Shown one piece after another: positions 53,107-60,793 of a DNA stretch of 64,000 bases. Source of the DNA: Duganella aquatilis (GTDB taxonomy: Bacteria; Pseudomonadota; Gammaproteobacteria; Burkholderiales; Burkholderiaceae_D). A model generated the notes under the pieces. It ran no database searches and was not told the DNA's origin. It saw only the letters and a list, made by a program, of their open reading frames with translations. Position 1 is the stretch's first letter. Each line of letters opens with the position of its first letter. The stretch spans positions 57,696-121,695 of the forward strand of contig NZ_WKJL01000018.1 of assembly GCF_009674565.1 (NCBI RefSeq), in the 5' to 3' direction. The position numbers were made by a program, and so were the translations under genes.

Positions 53107-54630
53107 ATGATGGGGCAAGCGCATTTCGGCAGTCAGCCATTGCCGCTGACGGCCGGCGGCCACGCAGCGGTACGGCGCGCGCTGTCTATCCGTAGCAAGG
53201 GACTGATCGTCATCGGCGCGCTGCTGCTGTATGCGATCGCCATTTCGCTGTTCGCCTTCGACCAGAAGAACCAGCTGCTGCGCGAGTTCGAGGACATCCA
53301 GGGCACGCTGCAAACGGAAGCGCTGCTCAAGCAGGCCGATCTGTCGGCCTTCCACGGCGTGATCGCCATCTTTGCCGCCATCGACGCCACCGATCCGGCG
53401 CTGGCCATGCAGCACGCGGAAATGCACCACCAGTCGCTGCTGGAAGCGCAGCGCGAGCTGGGCCACCGCTTCGACAACGGCCTGCTGGCGCCCGGCGCGC
53501 TGGACGCCGACTGGCAGCGCGCCAACCAGCATCCGGACAAGCTCAACCTGAATCGCCTGCTGAGCGGCGTGGTCAAGGTCAAGAGCGAGCTGGCGGCGCT
53601 GACCGAGGCCGTACAGCGCCGCCGTCAGGCGCTGTCGTCCAGCTATCTCGAACGTACCAGTTCGGTGGCCAGCACGATTTTCCTGGCCGGCATGCTGGGA
53701 CTGGCGCTGCTGGGCGCCTGCATCGTGCTGTTCTTCCGCCGCCTGACCGAAGACCTGGCCATCCTGCAAAAACGCGCGCTGGAAATCCTGCACGGCCTGC
53801 ATGGCGGCCCGATCGTGGTGACGCGCCAGGACGAGGTCGGCCAGCTGATGATCGCCGTAAACAATATGTCCGACACGCTGGACGCCCGCAACAAGGAACT
53901 GATGCTCGAACGCCAGAAGTATTTTCACCAGGAGAAGATGGCCGCCATCGGCACGCTGGCAGCCGGCATCTCGCACGAGATCGGCAACCCGATCGCCGCC
54001 ATTTCCGGCATCGCACAGGACATGCTGGAGCGCCGCTCCTGTATGGACGAACACGGCAATGCCAACTGCATCGACTGCCGACCGGACATGATCTTCGAAC
54101 AGACCGCGCGCCTGGCCGCCATCACCCGCGAAATCGCCGACTTCGCCTCGCCGCGCGCGGTGGAGGCGCAATTGCTGGACCTGAACCAGCAACTGCGCAG
54201 CACCAGCAGCCTGGTGCGCTATGACAAGCGCCTCGGCGGCGTCGAACTGCAACTGGCACTCGATCCGCAACTGCCGGCCATCCACGGCGTCGCCGACCAG
54301 CTGACCCAGCTGATCATGAACCTGCTGATCAACGCCATGGATGCGCTGGAAGGCGTCAGCGGCCGCCAGCCGACCATCGTCGTCACCACCAGCAGGCAGG
54401 AGCAGGGCGCCGTCATGTGCGTGGAAGACAACGGCAGCGGCATGGACGCCGCCACCGTGCAGCGCGTGTTCGAAGCCTTCTTCACCACCAAGCCGGCCGG
54501 CAAGGGCACCGGCCTGGGCCTTTCGCTGTGCTACGCCATCGCCCAGAACCACGGCGGCGCCATCGACATCGAATCCGCGCCCGGCAGCGGCACGCGGGTG
54601 CGCGTGGTCTTTCCATTGGTGACACCATGA
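53107..54630 (+). CDS. NtrB-type sensor histidine kinase with Cys-rich insertion
   Basis: A 507-aa membrane kinase from ATG 53107. TM1 is at about residues 31-51, a helical periplasmic domain follows, TM2 is at about 188-209, then HAMP, the H box with His290 (AAGISHEIGNPIAAISGIAQ), and the HATPase domain (NLLINAMDAL, then GKGTGLGLSLCYAIAQNHGG). Between the two helices of the dimerisation hairpin there is an insertion with Cys312, Cys321 and Cys324 (RRSCMDEHGNANCIDCRPD). The stop overlaps the start of the sigma-54-type regulator gene by ATGA. The longer frame from 52576 is rejected because it would cover the promoter and enhancer sites. Confidence 0.92.
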   Translation: MMGQAHFGSQPLPLTAGGHAAVRRALSIRSKGLIVIGALLLYAIAISLFAFDQKNQLLREFEDIQGTLQTEALLKQADLSAFHGVIAIFAAIDATDPALAMQHAEMHHQSLLEAQRELGHRFDNGLLAPGALDADWQRANQHPDKLNLNRLLSGVVKVKSELAALTEAVQRRRQALSSSYLERTSSVASTIFLAGMLGLALLGACIVLFFRRLTEDLAILQKRALEILHGLHGGPIVVTRQDEVGQLMIAVNNMSDTLDARNKELMLERQKYFHQEKMAAIGTLAAGISHEIGNPIAAISGIAQDMLERRSCMDEHGNANCIDCRPDMIFEQTARLAAITREIADFASPRAVEAQLLDLNQQLRSTSSLVRYDKRLGGVELQLALDPQLPAIHGVADQLTQLIMNLLINAMDALEGVSGRQPTIVVTTSRQEQGAVMCVEDNGSGMDAATVQRVFEAFFTTKPAGKGTGLGLSLCYAIAQNHGGAIDIESAPGSGTRVRVVFPLVTP

Positions 54631-56030
54631 AATCACTCGACGTGATGGTGATCGACGACGAGCCGGTGATCTGCCAGATGCTGGCCGCCCACCTGCTCAA
54701 GGCCGGCTGCAACGTGGTCCAGGCCGGCAACGGCGAAGAAGCCTTCGAGCGCCTGTCGAAAGGCGATATCGAAGTCGCCATCTGCGATATCAAGATGCCC
54801 GGCATCAGCGGCATCGAACTGGTGCGCCAGGCGCGCGCGGCCGGCATCGACACCAGCTTCATCATGATGACCGCGTTTGCCTCGGTCGACACCGCCATTG
54901 AGGCGATGCAGGCCGGCGCCGCCGACTACATCGTCAAGCCGGTGCGCAACGAGGAGTTACAACACCGCCTGCTGAAGATCAACGACATGCGCGGCCTGCG
55001 CGCGGAAAACCGCGTGCTGCGCAGCCTGGTGCAGGGCCGCCGCGAAGACCAGTTCGAATTCAACTCGGCCGCCATGCGCGAGCTGGGGCGGCTGGTCGAC
55101 AAGGTGTCGCCGACCGCCAGCACGGTGCTGGTGACGGGCGAGAGCGGCACCGGCAAGGGCGTGGTGGCGCGCCGCATTCACCAGCAAAGTCCGCGCGCGA
55201 ATGCGCCGTTCATCCCGGTCAACTGCGGCGCGCTGCCGGACAACCTGATCGAGAGCGAACTGTTCGGCCACGTCAAGGGCGCTTTCACCGGCGCCGACAA
55301 GGCGCGCAAGGGCCTGTTCCTGGAAGCCGACGGCGGCACGCTGTTCCTCGACGAAATCGGCGAACTGCCGCTGATGATGCAGGTGAAGCTGCTGCACGTG
55401 ATCGAGGAAAAATCGATCCGCGCCGTCGGCAGCGAGCAGTCGCGCCGCGCCGACGTGCGCATCGTCGCCGCCACCAACCGCGACCTGGCGCAGATGGTGG
55501 CTGAGGGCCGCTTCCGCGAAGACCTGTATTTCCGCCTGAGCGTGTTCCAGATCCCGCTGCCGCCGCTGCGCGAACGCCGCGCCGACCTGATGCCGTTGAT
55601 GGCCTTCCTGCTGCAACGCGGCGCCGAACGCATGGGACTGGCCCGCGTGCCGTCGCTGGAGCCGGAAGTGGAAGAGTTGCTGCTGGCCTACCAGTGGCCC
55701 GGCAATGTGCGCGAACTGGAACACGTGATCGACCGCGCGCTGATCCTGGCCGATCGCGGGCAGGTCAGCTGCGCCGACCTGCCGCCGCAAATCGTCAAGG
55801 ACGCCACGCCGCTGCTGGCCGCGCAGCCGGCCGAAGGCGTCGATGGCGCCTGGCCGGCGTCGCCGGGCGACAGCCTGCGCGACCAGGTGCGCCGCTTTGA
55901 ATGCACGCTGATCTCGCGCGCCATCCGCGACGCCGATGGCGACCGCCGCCTGGCGGCGCAAAAACTCGGCATGGGCTTATCCAGCCTGTACCGCAAACAA
56001 GAAGAATTTGAAACGCTGGGCCTGCTGTAA
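54627..56030 (+). CDS. NtrC-family sigma-54-dependent response regulator
   Basis: A 467-aa activator. The receiver domain has phosphoacceptor Asp54 (VAICDIKMPGISG). The AAA+ domain spans about residues 140-370 with Walker A GESGTGKG near 171, the sigma-54-contact motif GAFTGA near 218, and LFLDEIGELPL. A C-terminal Fis-type helix-turn-helix follows at about 430-463 (DADGDRRLAAQKLGMGLSSL). It is coupled to the kinase gene. Sigma-54 promoters precede both decaheme operons and the CbcL-like operon, which makes it their likely activator. Confidence 0.94.
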   Translation: MKSLDVMVIDDEPVICQMLAAHLLKAGCNVVQAGNGEEAFERLSKGDIEVAICDIKMPGISGIELVRQARAAGIDTSFIMMTAFASVDTAIEAMQAGAADYIVKPVRNEELQHRLLKINDMRGLRAENRVLRSLVQGRREDQFEFNSAAMRELGRLVDKVSPTASTVLVTGESGTGKGVVARRIHQQSPRANAPFIPVNCGALPDNLIESELFGHVKGAFTGADKARKGLFLEADGGTLFLDEIGELPLMMQVKLLHVIEEKSIRAVGSEQSRRADVRIVAATNRDLAQMVAEGRFREDLYFRLSVFQIPLPPLRERRADLMPLMAFLLQRGAERMGLARVPSLEPEVEELLLAYQWPGNVRELEHVIDRALILADRGQVSCADLPPQIVKDATPLLAAQPAEGVDGAWPASPGDSLRDQVRRFECTLISRAIRDADGDRRLAAQKLGMGLSSLYRKQEEFETLGLL

Positions 56031-56061
56031 CCACGGCGCCCACACTTTGCTGAGAGAATCT

Positions 56062-57147
56062 ATGTCCCGCTTCGCCCCTTTGCAGAACGACACCTTCCTG
56101 CGCGCGCTGATGCGCCAGCCGACCGACTACACGCCGCTGTGGCTGATGCGCCAGGCCGGCCGCTACCTGCCGGAATACCGCGCCGTGCGCAAGCAGGCCG
56201 GCTCCTTCATGGGCCTGGCCACCAATCCCGACCTGGCCACCGAGGTGACGCTGCAACCGGTCACGCGCTTCGGGCTGGACGCCGCCATCCTGTTCTCCGA
56301 CATCCTGACGGTGCCGGATGCGATGGGCCTGGGCCTGCAATTCATCGAAGGCGAAGGGCCGAAGTTCGCCCATCCGCTGCGCGACGAGCGCGCCGTGCTG
56401 GAGCTGCGCGTGCCGGCGATGGACAAGCTGCAGTATGTGTTCGACGCCGTCACCCAGATCCGCACCGAGCTGGACGGCAAGGTGCCGCTGATCGGCTTCG
56501 CCGGCAGCCCGTGGACGCTGGCCTGCTACATGGTGGAAGGCGGCGGCTCGCGCGACCATCTGGAAGTCAAGCGCATGATGTACAGCCGTCCCGAGCTGAT
56601 GCATCACATCCTGGAAATCAACGCGGCCGCCGTGGCGGCCTACCTGAACGCCCAGATCGAGGCGGGCGCGCAGGCGGTGATGCTGTTCGACTCGTGGGGC
56701 GGCGCGCTGGCCGACGGCCACTACCACCGCTTCTCGCTGCACTACATGCGCAGCGTGATCCGCCGCCTGCACCGCAGCCATGACGGCGAAGTGGTGCCGT
56801 GCATCGTCTTCACCAAGGGCGGCGGCATGTGGCTGGAGCAGCTGGCCGACAGCGGCGCCGATGCGGTCGGGCTGGACTGGACGGTCGACCTGGGCCAGGC
56901 GCGCCTGCGCACCGGCGGCCGTGTGGCATTGCAGGGCAATCTCGATCCGGCGGCGTTGTTCGCCTCGCCGGCGCAGATCCGTGCCGAGGCCGAGCGCGCG
57001 CTGTATTCCTACGGCGCCGGCGGCAACGGTTACGACGGCCATGTGTTCAACCTGGGCCACGGCATTTCGCAGTTCACGCCGCCGGAAGCGGTGGCGGTGC
57101 TGGTGGATGCGGTACACGACCTGAGCCGCGTGCTGCGCAAGACCTGA
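56062..57147 (+). CDS. hemE: Uroporphyrinogen decarboxylase
   Basis: HemE converts uroporphyrinogen III to coproporphyrinogen III in heme synthesis. The 361-aa protein starts at ATG 56062 (MSRFAPLQNDTFLRALMRQP) and shows the signatures PLWLMRQAGRYLPEYR, ILFSDILTVPDAMGLGL, GFAGSPWTLACYMVEGGGS and GLDWTVDLGQAR. Length is typical. It lies 31 bases downstream of the regulator gene and heads a run of cytochrome-related genes. Confidence 0.96.
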   Translation: MSRFAPLQNDTFLRALMRQPTDYTPLWLMRQAGRYLPEYRAVRKQAGSFMGLATNPDLATEVTLQPVTRFGLDAAILFSDILTVPDAMGLGLQFIEGEGPKFAHPLRDERAVLELRVPAMDKLQYVFDAVTQIRTELDGKVPLIGFAGSPWTLACYMVEGGGSRDHLEVKRMMYSRPELMHHILEINAAAVAAYLNAQIEAGAQAVMLFDSWGGALADGHYHRFSLHYMRSVIRRLHRSHDGEVVPCIVFTKGGGMWLEQLADSGADAVGLDWTVDLGQARLRTGGRVALQGNLDPAALFASPAQIRAEAERALYSYGAGGNGYDGHVFNLGHGISQFTPPEAVAVLVDAVHDLSRVLRKT

Positions 57148-57148
57148 C

Positions 57149-57973
57149 ATGCAGCGGGTGTACGTGCGCGCCACCCGTGGCCGCTACACCCGCCGGCGGC
57201 TGGCATGGGGCTGGATCAGCCAGTCGCTGTTCTTCGTGCTGCCGTGGCTGAACTGGGATGGCCGCCGGTTATTGTTGCCGGTGCTGGCGCTGTTCGTGCT
57301 GCTGATGTGGGCATCGGCGCGGGTAGGACGGCTGTTCTGCGGCTACCTGTGCGCGCACACCGTGTACGCCGACATGCTGCTGTGGATCGAACGCCGCATC
57401 GAAGGCGAGCGCAGCGCGCGCATGCGGCTGGACGCCGCGCCGCCATCGTTGCGGCGCCATGGCAGGAAGATCGCCAAGCACGGCGCCTGGCTGCTGCTGT
57501 CCTTCGCGAATGGCTTCACCATGGTCGCCTGGTTCATGCCGGCGCGGACCTTGCCGGCGCTGCTGTGGCACGGCGCACCGGCGCCATCGGCCGCGCTGCT
57601 GGCCTACGCTTCCCTGACCTATATCAATGGCGGCCTGCTGCGGCATCGGATATGCAGCCATGTCTGTCCGCTGGGACCATTGCAGAACGCCTTGATCGGC
57701 AGCCGCACGCTGGTAGTCTCCTATGACCACCAGCGCGGCGAACCGCGCGGCCTGCGTAACGCCAAGCGCGGCGATGCCGTGCTGGCGCAGGGCGCCTGTC
57801 TCGACTGCACCTTGTGCATCCAGGTCTGCCCCAGCGGCGGCGATATCCGCAACGGCATGCGCAGCGACTGCATCGGCTGCGGCGCCTGCATCGACGCCTG
57901 CGACCGCGTCATGCGCCAGCGCGGCGAAGCGGAAGGCCTGATCCGTTACGCAGCACGCATTAAAGTTAGGTAA
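57149..57973 (+). CDS. CcoG/NapH-like membrane protein with two 4Fe-4S motifs
   Basis: A 274-aa protein with about five hydrophobic segments, a CGYLCAHTVYAD motif near residue 66 and RICSHVCPLGPLQNALIG near 168, as in NapH/CcoG-type polyferredoxins. A ferredoxin-like domain follows with CLDCTLCIQVCP and CIGCGACIDACD, each able to hold a 4Fe-4S cluster. It is much shorter than CcoG (about 480 aa) and lacks the C-terminal periplasmic domain. Starting one base after hemE and followed by ccmA, it may handle electrons or copper during cytochrome assembly; this is inferred. Confidence 0.85.
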   Translation: MQRVYVRATRGRYTRRRLAWGWISQSLFFVLPWLNWDGRRLLLPVLALFVLLMWASARVGRLFCGYLCAHTVYADMLLWIERRIEGERSARMRLDAAPPSLRRHGRKIAKHGAWLLLSFANGFTMVAWFMPARTLPALLWHGAPAPSAALLAYASLTYINGGLLRHRICSHVCPLGPLQNALIGSRTLVVSYDHQRGEPRGLRNAKRGDAVLAQGACLDCTLCIQVCPSGGDIRNGMRSDCIGCGACIDACDRVMRQRGEAEGLIRYAARIKVR

Positions 57974-58071
57974 AGGCGGAATATTTTGATCTGCATCATG
58001 AAAATTATCTGAGCAACTTCGTATCATCCTTGACCGTAAGCAACACGCTGATGCGGTTAATGGAGAAAAGA

Positions 58072-58707
58072 ATGAGTCTACAAGCATGCCAGCTCGCCTG
58101 CATGCGCGGCGGACGTAGTCTGTTTCACGGCCTCGATTTCACGTTGGAGGCAGGTGATGCGCTACGGGTTTCCGGCGCCAATGGCAGCGGCAAGAGTAGC
58201 CTCTTGCGCCTGTTGTGCGGATTGTCCTTCCCGAGCGCCGGCGAAGTGCGCTGGCAGGGCCGCGATATCCGCAGTGCGCGCGAAGAATATGGCGCCGCGC
58301 TGCTGTACCTGGGCCATGCCAACGGCGTCAAGGACGACCTGCTGGCCTGGGAAAACGTGGTGGTCGCCAGCACCCTGGCCGGCCGCCCGGTCAGCCGCGC
58401 GCAGGCCTGCGCGGCCCTGTCGGCGCTGGGACTCGGGCCGCAAGCCCATCTGCCCACGCTGGCCTTGTCGCAGGGACAGCGCAAGCGCGTGGCGCTGGCG
58501 CGGCTGCATTTGCAACAGGAGGCGCGGCTGTGGATACTCGACGAACCGTTTGCCGCGCTGGATACCGCCACCATCGCCGCGCTGACCGTCACACTGGAGC
58601 GCCACCTGGCGCAGGGCGGCGCGCTGGTCTACACCACCCACCAGCCGGTTGCCCTGCGCGCACCGCGCATGCGCACGCTGGACCTGAGCATGGGGGCCGC
58701 ATGCTGA
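58072..58707 (+). CDS. ccmA: Cytochrome c maturation ABC transporter ATP-binding protein CcmA
   Basis: A 211-aa ABC ATPase from ATG 58072, behind GGAG; an in-frame upstream start at 58030 has no ribosome site. Walker A is SGANGSGKSSLLRLLCGL, the signature motif region TLALSQGQRKRVALARL (LSQGQ) and Walker B LWILDEPFAAL. With CcmB, CcmC, CcmD it forms the CcmABCD complex that releases heme-loaded CcmE. It overlaps ccmB by 7 bases. Confidence 0.95.
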   Translation: MSLQACQLACMRGGRSLFHGLDFTLEAGDALRVSGANGSGKSSLLRLLCGLSFPSAGEVRWQGRDIRSAREEYGAALLYLGHANGVKDDLLAWENVVVASTLAGRPVSRAQACAALSALGLGPQAHLPTLALSQGQRKRVALARLHLQQEARLWILDEPFAALDTATIAALTVTLERHLAQGGALVYTTHQPVALRAPRMRTLDLSMGAAC

Positions 58708-59369
58708 ACGTGGTCTGGTGCGTCATCCGGCGCGATCTCAAGCTGGCGCTGCGGCGCCGTTCCGATGTGCTGACCACGCTGTTCTTCTTCATCGTCGTGG
58801 TCACCTTGTTCCCGCTCGGCGTGGGGCCCGAACCTGAACTGCTGCGCACCATGGCGCCCGGCGTGCTGTGGGTGTCGGCGCTGCTGGCGTCGATGCTGGC
58901 GCTGGGCCGCCTGTTTGCGCCGGATTTTGCCGACGGCACGCTGGAGCAGATGCTGCTGTCGGCCGAACCGCTGCTGCTGATCGGCTGCGGCAAGGTGCTG
59001 GCGCACTGGCTGGTGTCCGGCCTGCCGCTGGTGCTGCTGGCGCCGCTGCTGGGCGTGCAGTTCGGCCTGCCGGCCAGCTCGGTGTGGGTGTTGTTCTTGA
59101 CGTTGTTGATCGGCACGCCGGTGCTGAGCCTGCTGGGAGCGATCGGCGCGGCGCTGACATTAGGCGTGCGCGGCGGCGGCGTGCTGGTGGCGCTGCTGGT
59201 GCTGCCGCTGTACATCCCGGTATTGATCTTCGGCGCCGGCGCGGTAGGCGCCGACGTCAGCGGCATGGGCACCAGCGCGCATTTCCTGCTGCTGGGTTCG
59301 ATGCTGGCCGGCGCCGTGGCACTGGCGCCGTGGGCCACCGCCTCGGCCCTGCGCGTGGCCATGGAATAA
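58701..59369 (+). CDS. ccmB: Heme exporter protein CcmB
   Basis: A 222-aa membrane protein with six hydrophobic helices, the permease subunit of CcmABCD. Family features include VIRRDLKLALRRRSDVLTTL at the N-terminus and FADGTLEQMLLSAEPLLLIG. ATG 58701 overlaps the ccmA stop. Confidence 0.94.
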   Translation: MLNVVWCVIRRDLKLALRRRSDVLTTLFFFIVVVTLFPLGVGPEPELLRTMAPGVLWVSALLASMLALGRLFAPDFADGTLEQMLLSAEPLLLIGCGKVLAHWLVSGLPLVLLAPLLGVQFGLPASSVWVLFLTLLIGTPVLSLLGAIGAALTLGVRGGGVLVALLVLPLYIPVLIFGAGAVGADVSGMGTSAHFLLLGSMLAGAVALAPWATASALRVAME

Positions 59370-59386
59370 GTGAAGGAGTGAGCATC

Positions 59387-60142
59387 ATGGAAAAAAGCAA
59401 GACCCCGATCCGCTGGTACAAATATGCATCGCCAGCCCATTTTTATCCGCTGGCCGGACGGCTGATCCCGTACTTCGCCAGCGCCGCCGCCGTACTGACC
59501 GTGATCGGCCTGTATATCGGCTTCTTCGTCGCCCCCACCGATTTCCAGCAGGGCGACGCCTACCGGATCATTTTCGTGCACGTGCCGGCCGCCTGGATGT
59601 CGATGGTGATCTACCTGGCGATGGCGTTCTGGGCCGCAATGGGCCTGGCCTTCAACACCCGGCTGTCGTCGATGATGGCCAGCGCGCTGGCGCCCACCGG
59701 CGCCATGTTCACCTTCCTGGCGCTGTGGACCGGCGCGCTGTGGGGCCGGCCGACCTGGGGCGCGTGGTGGGTGTGGGACGCGCGCCTGACCTCGGAACTG
59801 ATCCTGCTGTTCCTCTACCTCGGCTTCATGGCGCTGCAAGCGGCAATCGACGACCCGCGCCGCGCCGACCGCGCCGGCGCCTTGCTGGCCCTGGTGGGCG
59901 TGGTCAACGTGCCGATTATTTATTTCTCGGTGCAGTGGTGGAACACGCTGCACCAGGGATCGTCGATCAATTTGAAAGGCGCGCCCAGCATGGCCATGAC
60001 CATGTTGCTGGGCATGCTGGTAATGGCGCTGGCGTTCTGGGCATACAGCATCGCCGCCGCGCTGGTGCGCGTGCGCTGCATCATGCTGGAGCGCGACGCG
60101 CACAGCGACTGGAGCCGTGAGGCAGTAGGAGTATTGACATGA
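59387..60142 (+). CDS. ccmC: Heme ABC transporter permease CcmC
   Basis: A 251-aa membrane protein of the heme-handling protein family. It carries the tryptophan-rich WWD segment WGRPTWGAWWVWDARLTSEL flanked by conserved periplasmic histidines (IIFVHVPAAWMSM and WNTLHQGSS), which hold heme for transfer to CcmE. ATG 59387 follows AAGGAGTGAGCATC. The stop overlaps ccmD by 4 bases. Confidence 0.95.
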   Translation: MEKSKTPIRWYKYASPAHFYPLAGRLIPYFASAAAVLTVIGLYIGFFVAPTDFQQGDAYRIIFVHVPAAWMSMVIYLAMAFWAAMGLAFNTRLSSMMASALAPTGAMFTFLALWTGALWGRPTWGAWWVWDARLTSELILLFLYLGFMALQAAIDDPRRADRAGALLALVGVVNVPIIYFSVQWWNTLHQGSSINLKGAPSMAMTMLLGMLVMALAFWAYSIAAALVRVRCIMLERDAHSDWSREAVGVLT

Positions 60143-60363
60143 TCTGGAATAGTGTTGGCGAATTTTGGGCGATGGGCGGCTACGCCCTGTATGTCTGGGG
60201 ATCGATGGCGGTGGTGGCCCTGTGCCTGGGCGTCGAAGTGCTGCGCCTGTGGCAGCGCCACGCCGCCGCCCGCGCGTTGACGATGGCGACAGCGGCGCCG
60301 GCAAGACGGCCGGCCGCCGTCCAACGCAGCTCGCATGGAGTCCAAGATGAAGCCACGGCATAA
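60139..60363 (+). CDS. ccmD: Heme exporter protein CcmD
   Basis: A 74-aa single-pass membrane protein (GGYALYVWGSMAVVALCLGV) with the charged C-terminal side typical of CcmD, which releases holo-CcmE from CcmC. It is at the expected place in the operon and overlaps ccmC and ccmE. Confidence 0.9.
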   Translation: MIWNSVGEFWAMGGYALYVWGSMAVVALCLGVEVLRLWQRHAAARALTMATAAPARRPAAVQRSSHGVQDEATA

Positions 60364-60793
60364 ACGATTGGCGCTGATCGTCGGCGGCGTGGCGGTGCTG
60401 GGCGTGGCGGTGGCGCTGCTGATGTCGGCCTTCAAGCAGAACCTGGTGTTCTTCTACACGCCGACGCAGATCCTGGCCGGCGACGCGCCGCGCAACCGCA
60501 GCTTCCGCATGGGCGGCATGGTCGAGCAGGGCAGCGTGCAGCGCCAGGCCGACGGCGTGACGGTGGCCTTCACCGTCAGCGACCGCGTGCGGCAGATCCG
60601 CGTGCAGTATCGCGGCATCCTGCCCGATCTGTTCCGCGAAGGCAAAGGCGTGGTCGCGCAGGGAAAACTGGGCGAGGGCATGCTGTTCGTCGCCGACGAA
60701 GTGCTGGCCAAGCACGACGAAAACTACATGCCGCCGGAAGCCGCCTACGCACTCAAGCAGGCCGAGGCGGCGAAGCAAGGGAAGGATAAATAA
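60347..60793 (+). CDS. ccmE: Cytochrome c maturation heme chaperone CcmE
   Basis: A 148-aa membrane-anchored periplasmic protein. The N-terminal anchor (LALIVGGVAVLGVAVALLMS) precedes an OB-fold with FRMGGMVEQGSV and the heme-attachment region VLAKHDENYMPPE, whose His binds heme covalently and whose Tyr is conserved. ATG 60347 is chosen because GGAG lies 7 bases upstream; ATG 60335 has no site. It overlaps ccmD by 17 bases. Confidence 0.95.
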   Translation: MKPRHKRLALIVGGVAVLGVAVALLMSAFKQNLVFFYTPTQILAGDAPRNRSFRMGGMVEQGSVQRQADGVTVAFTVSDRVRQIRVQYRGILPDLFREGKGVVAQGKLGEGMLFVADEVLAKHDENYMPPEAAYALKQAEAAKQGKDK

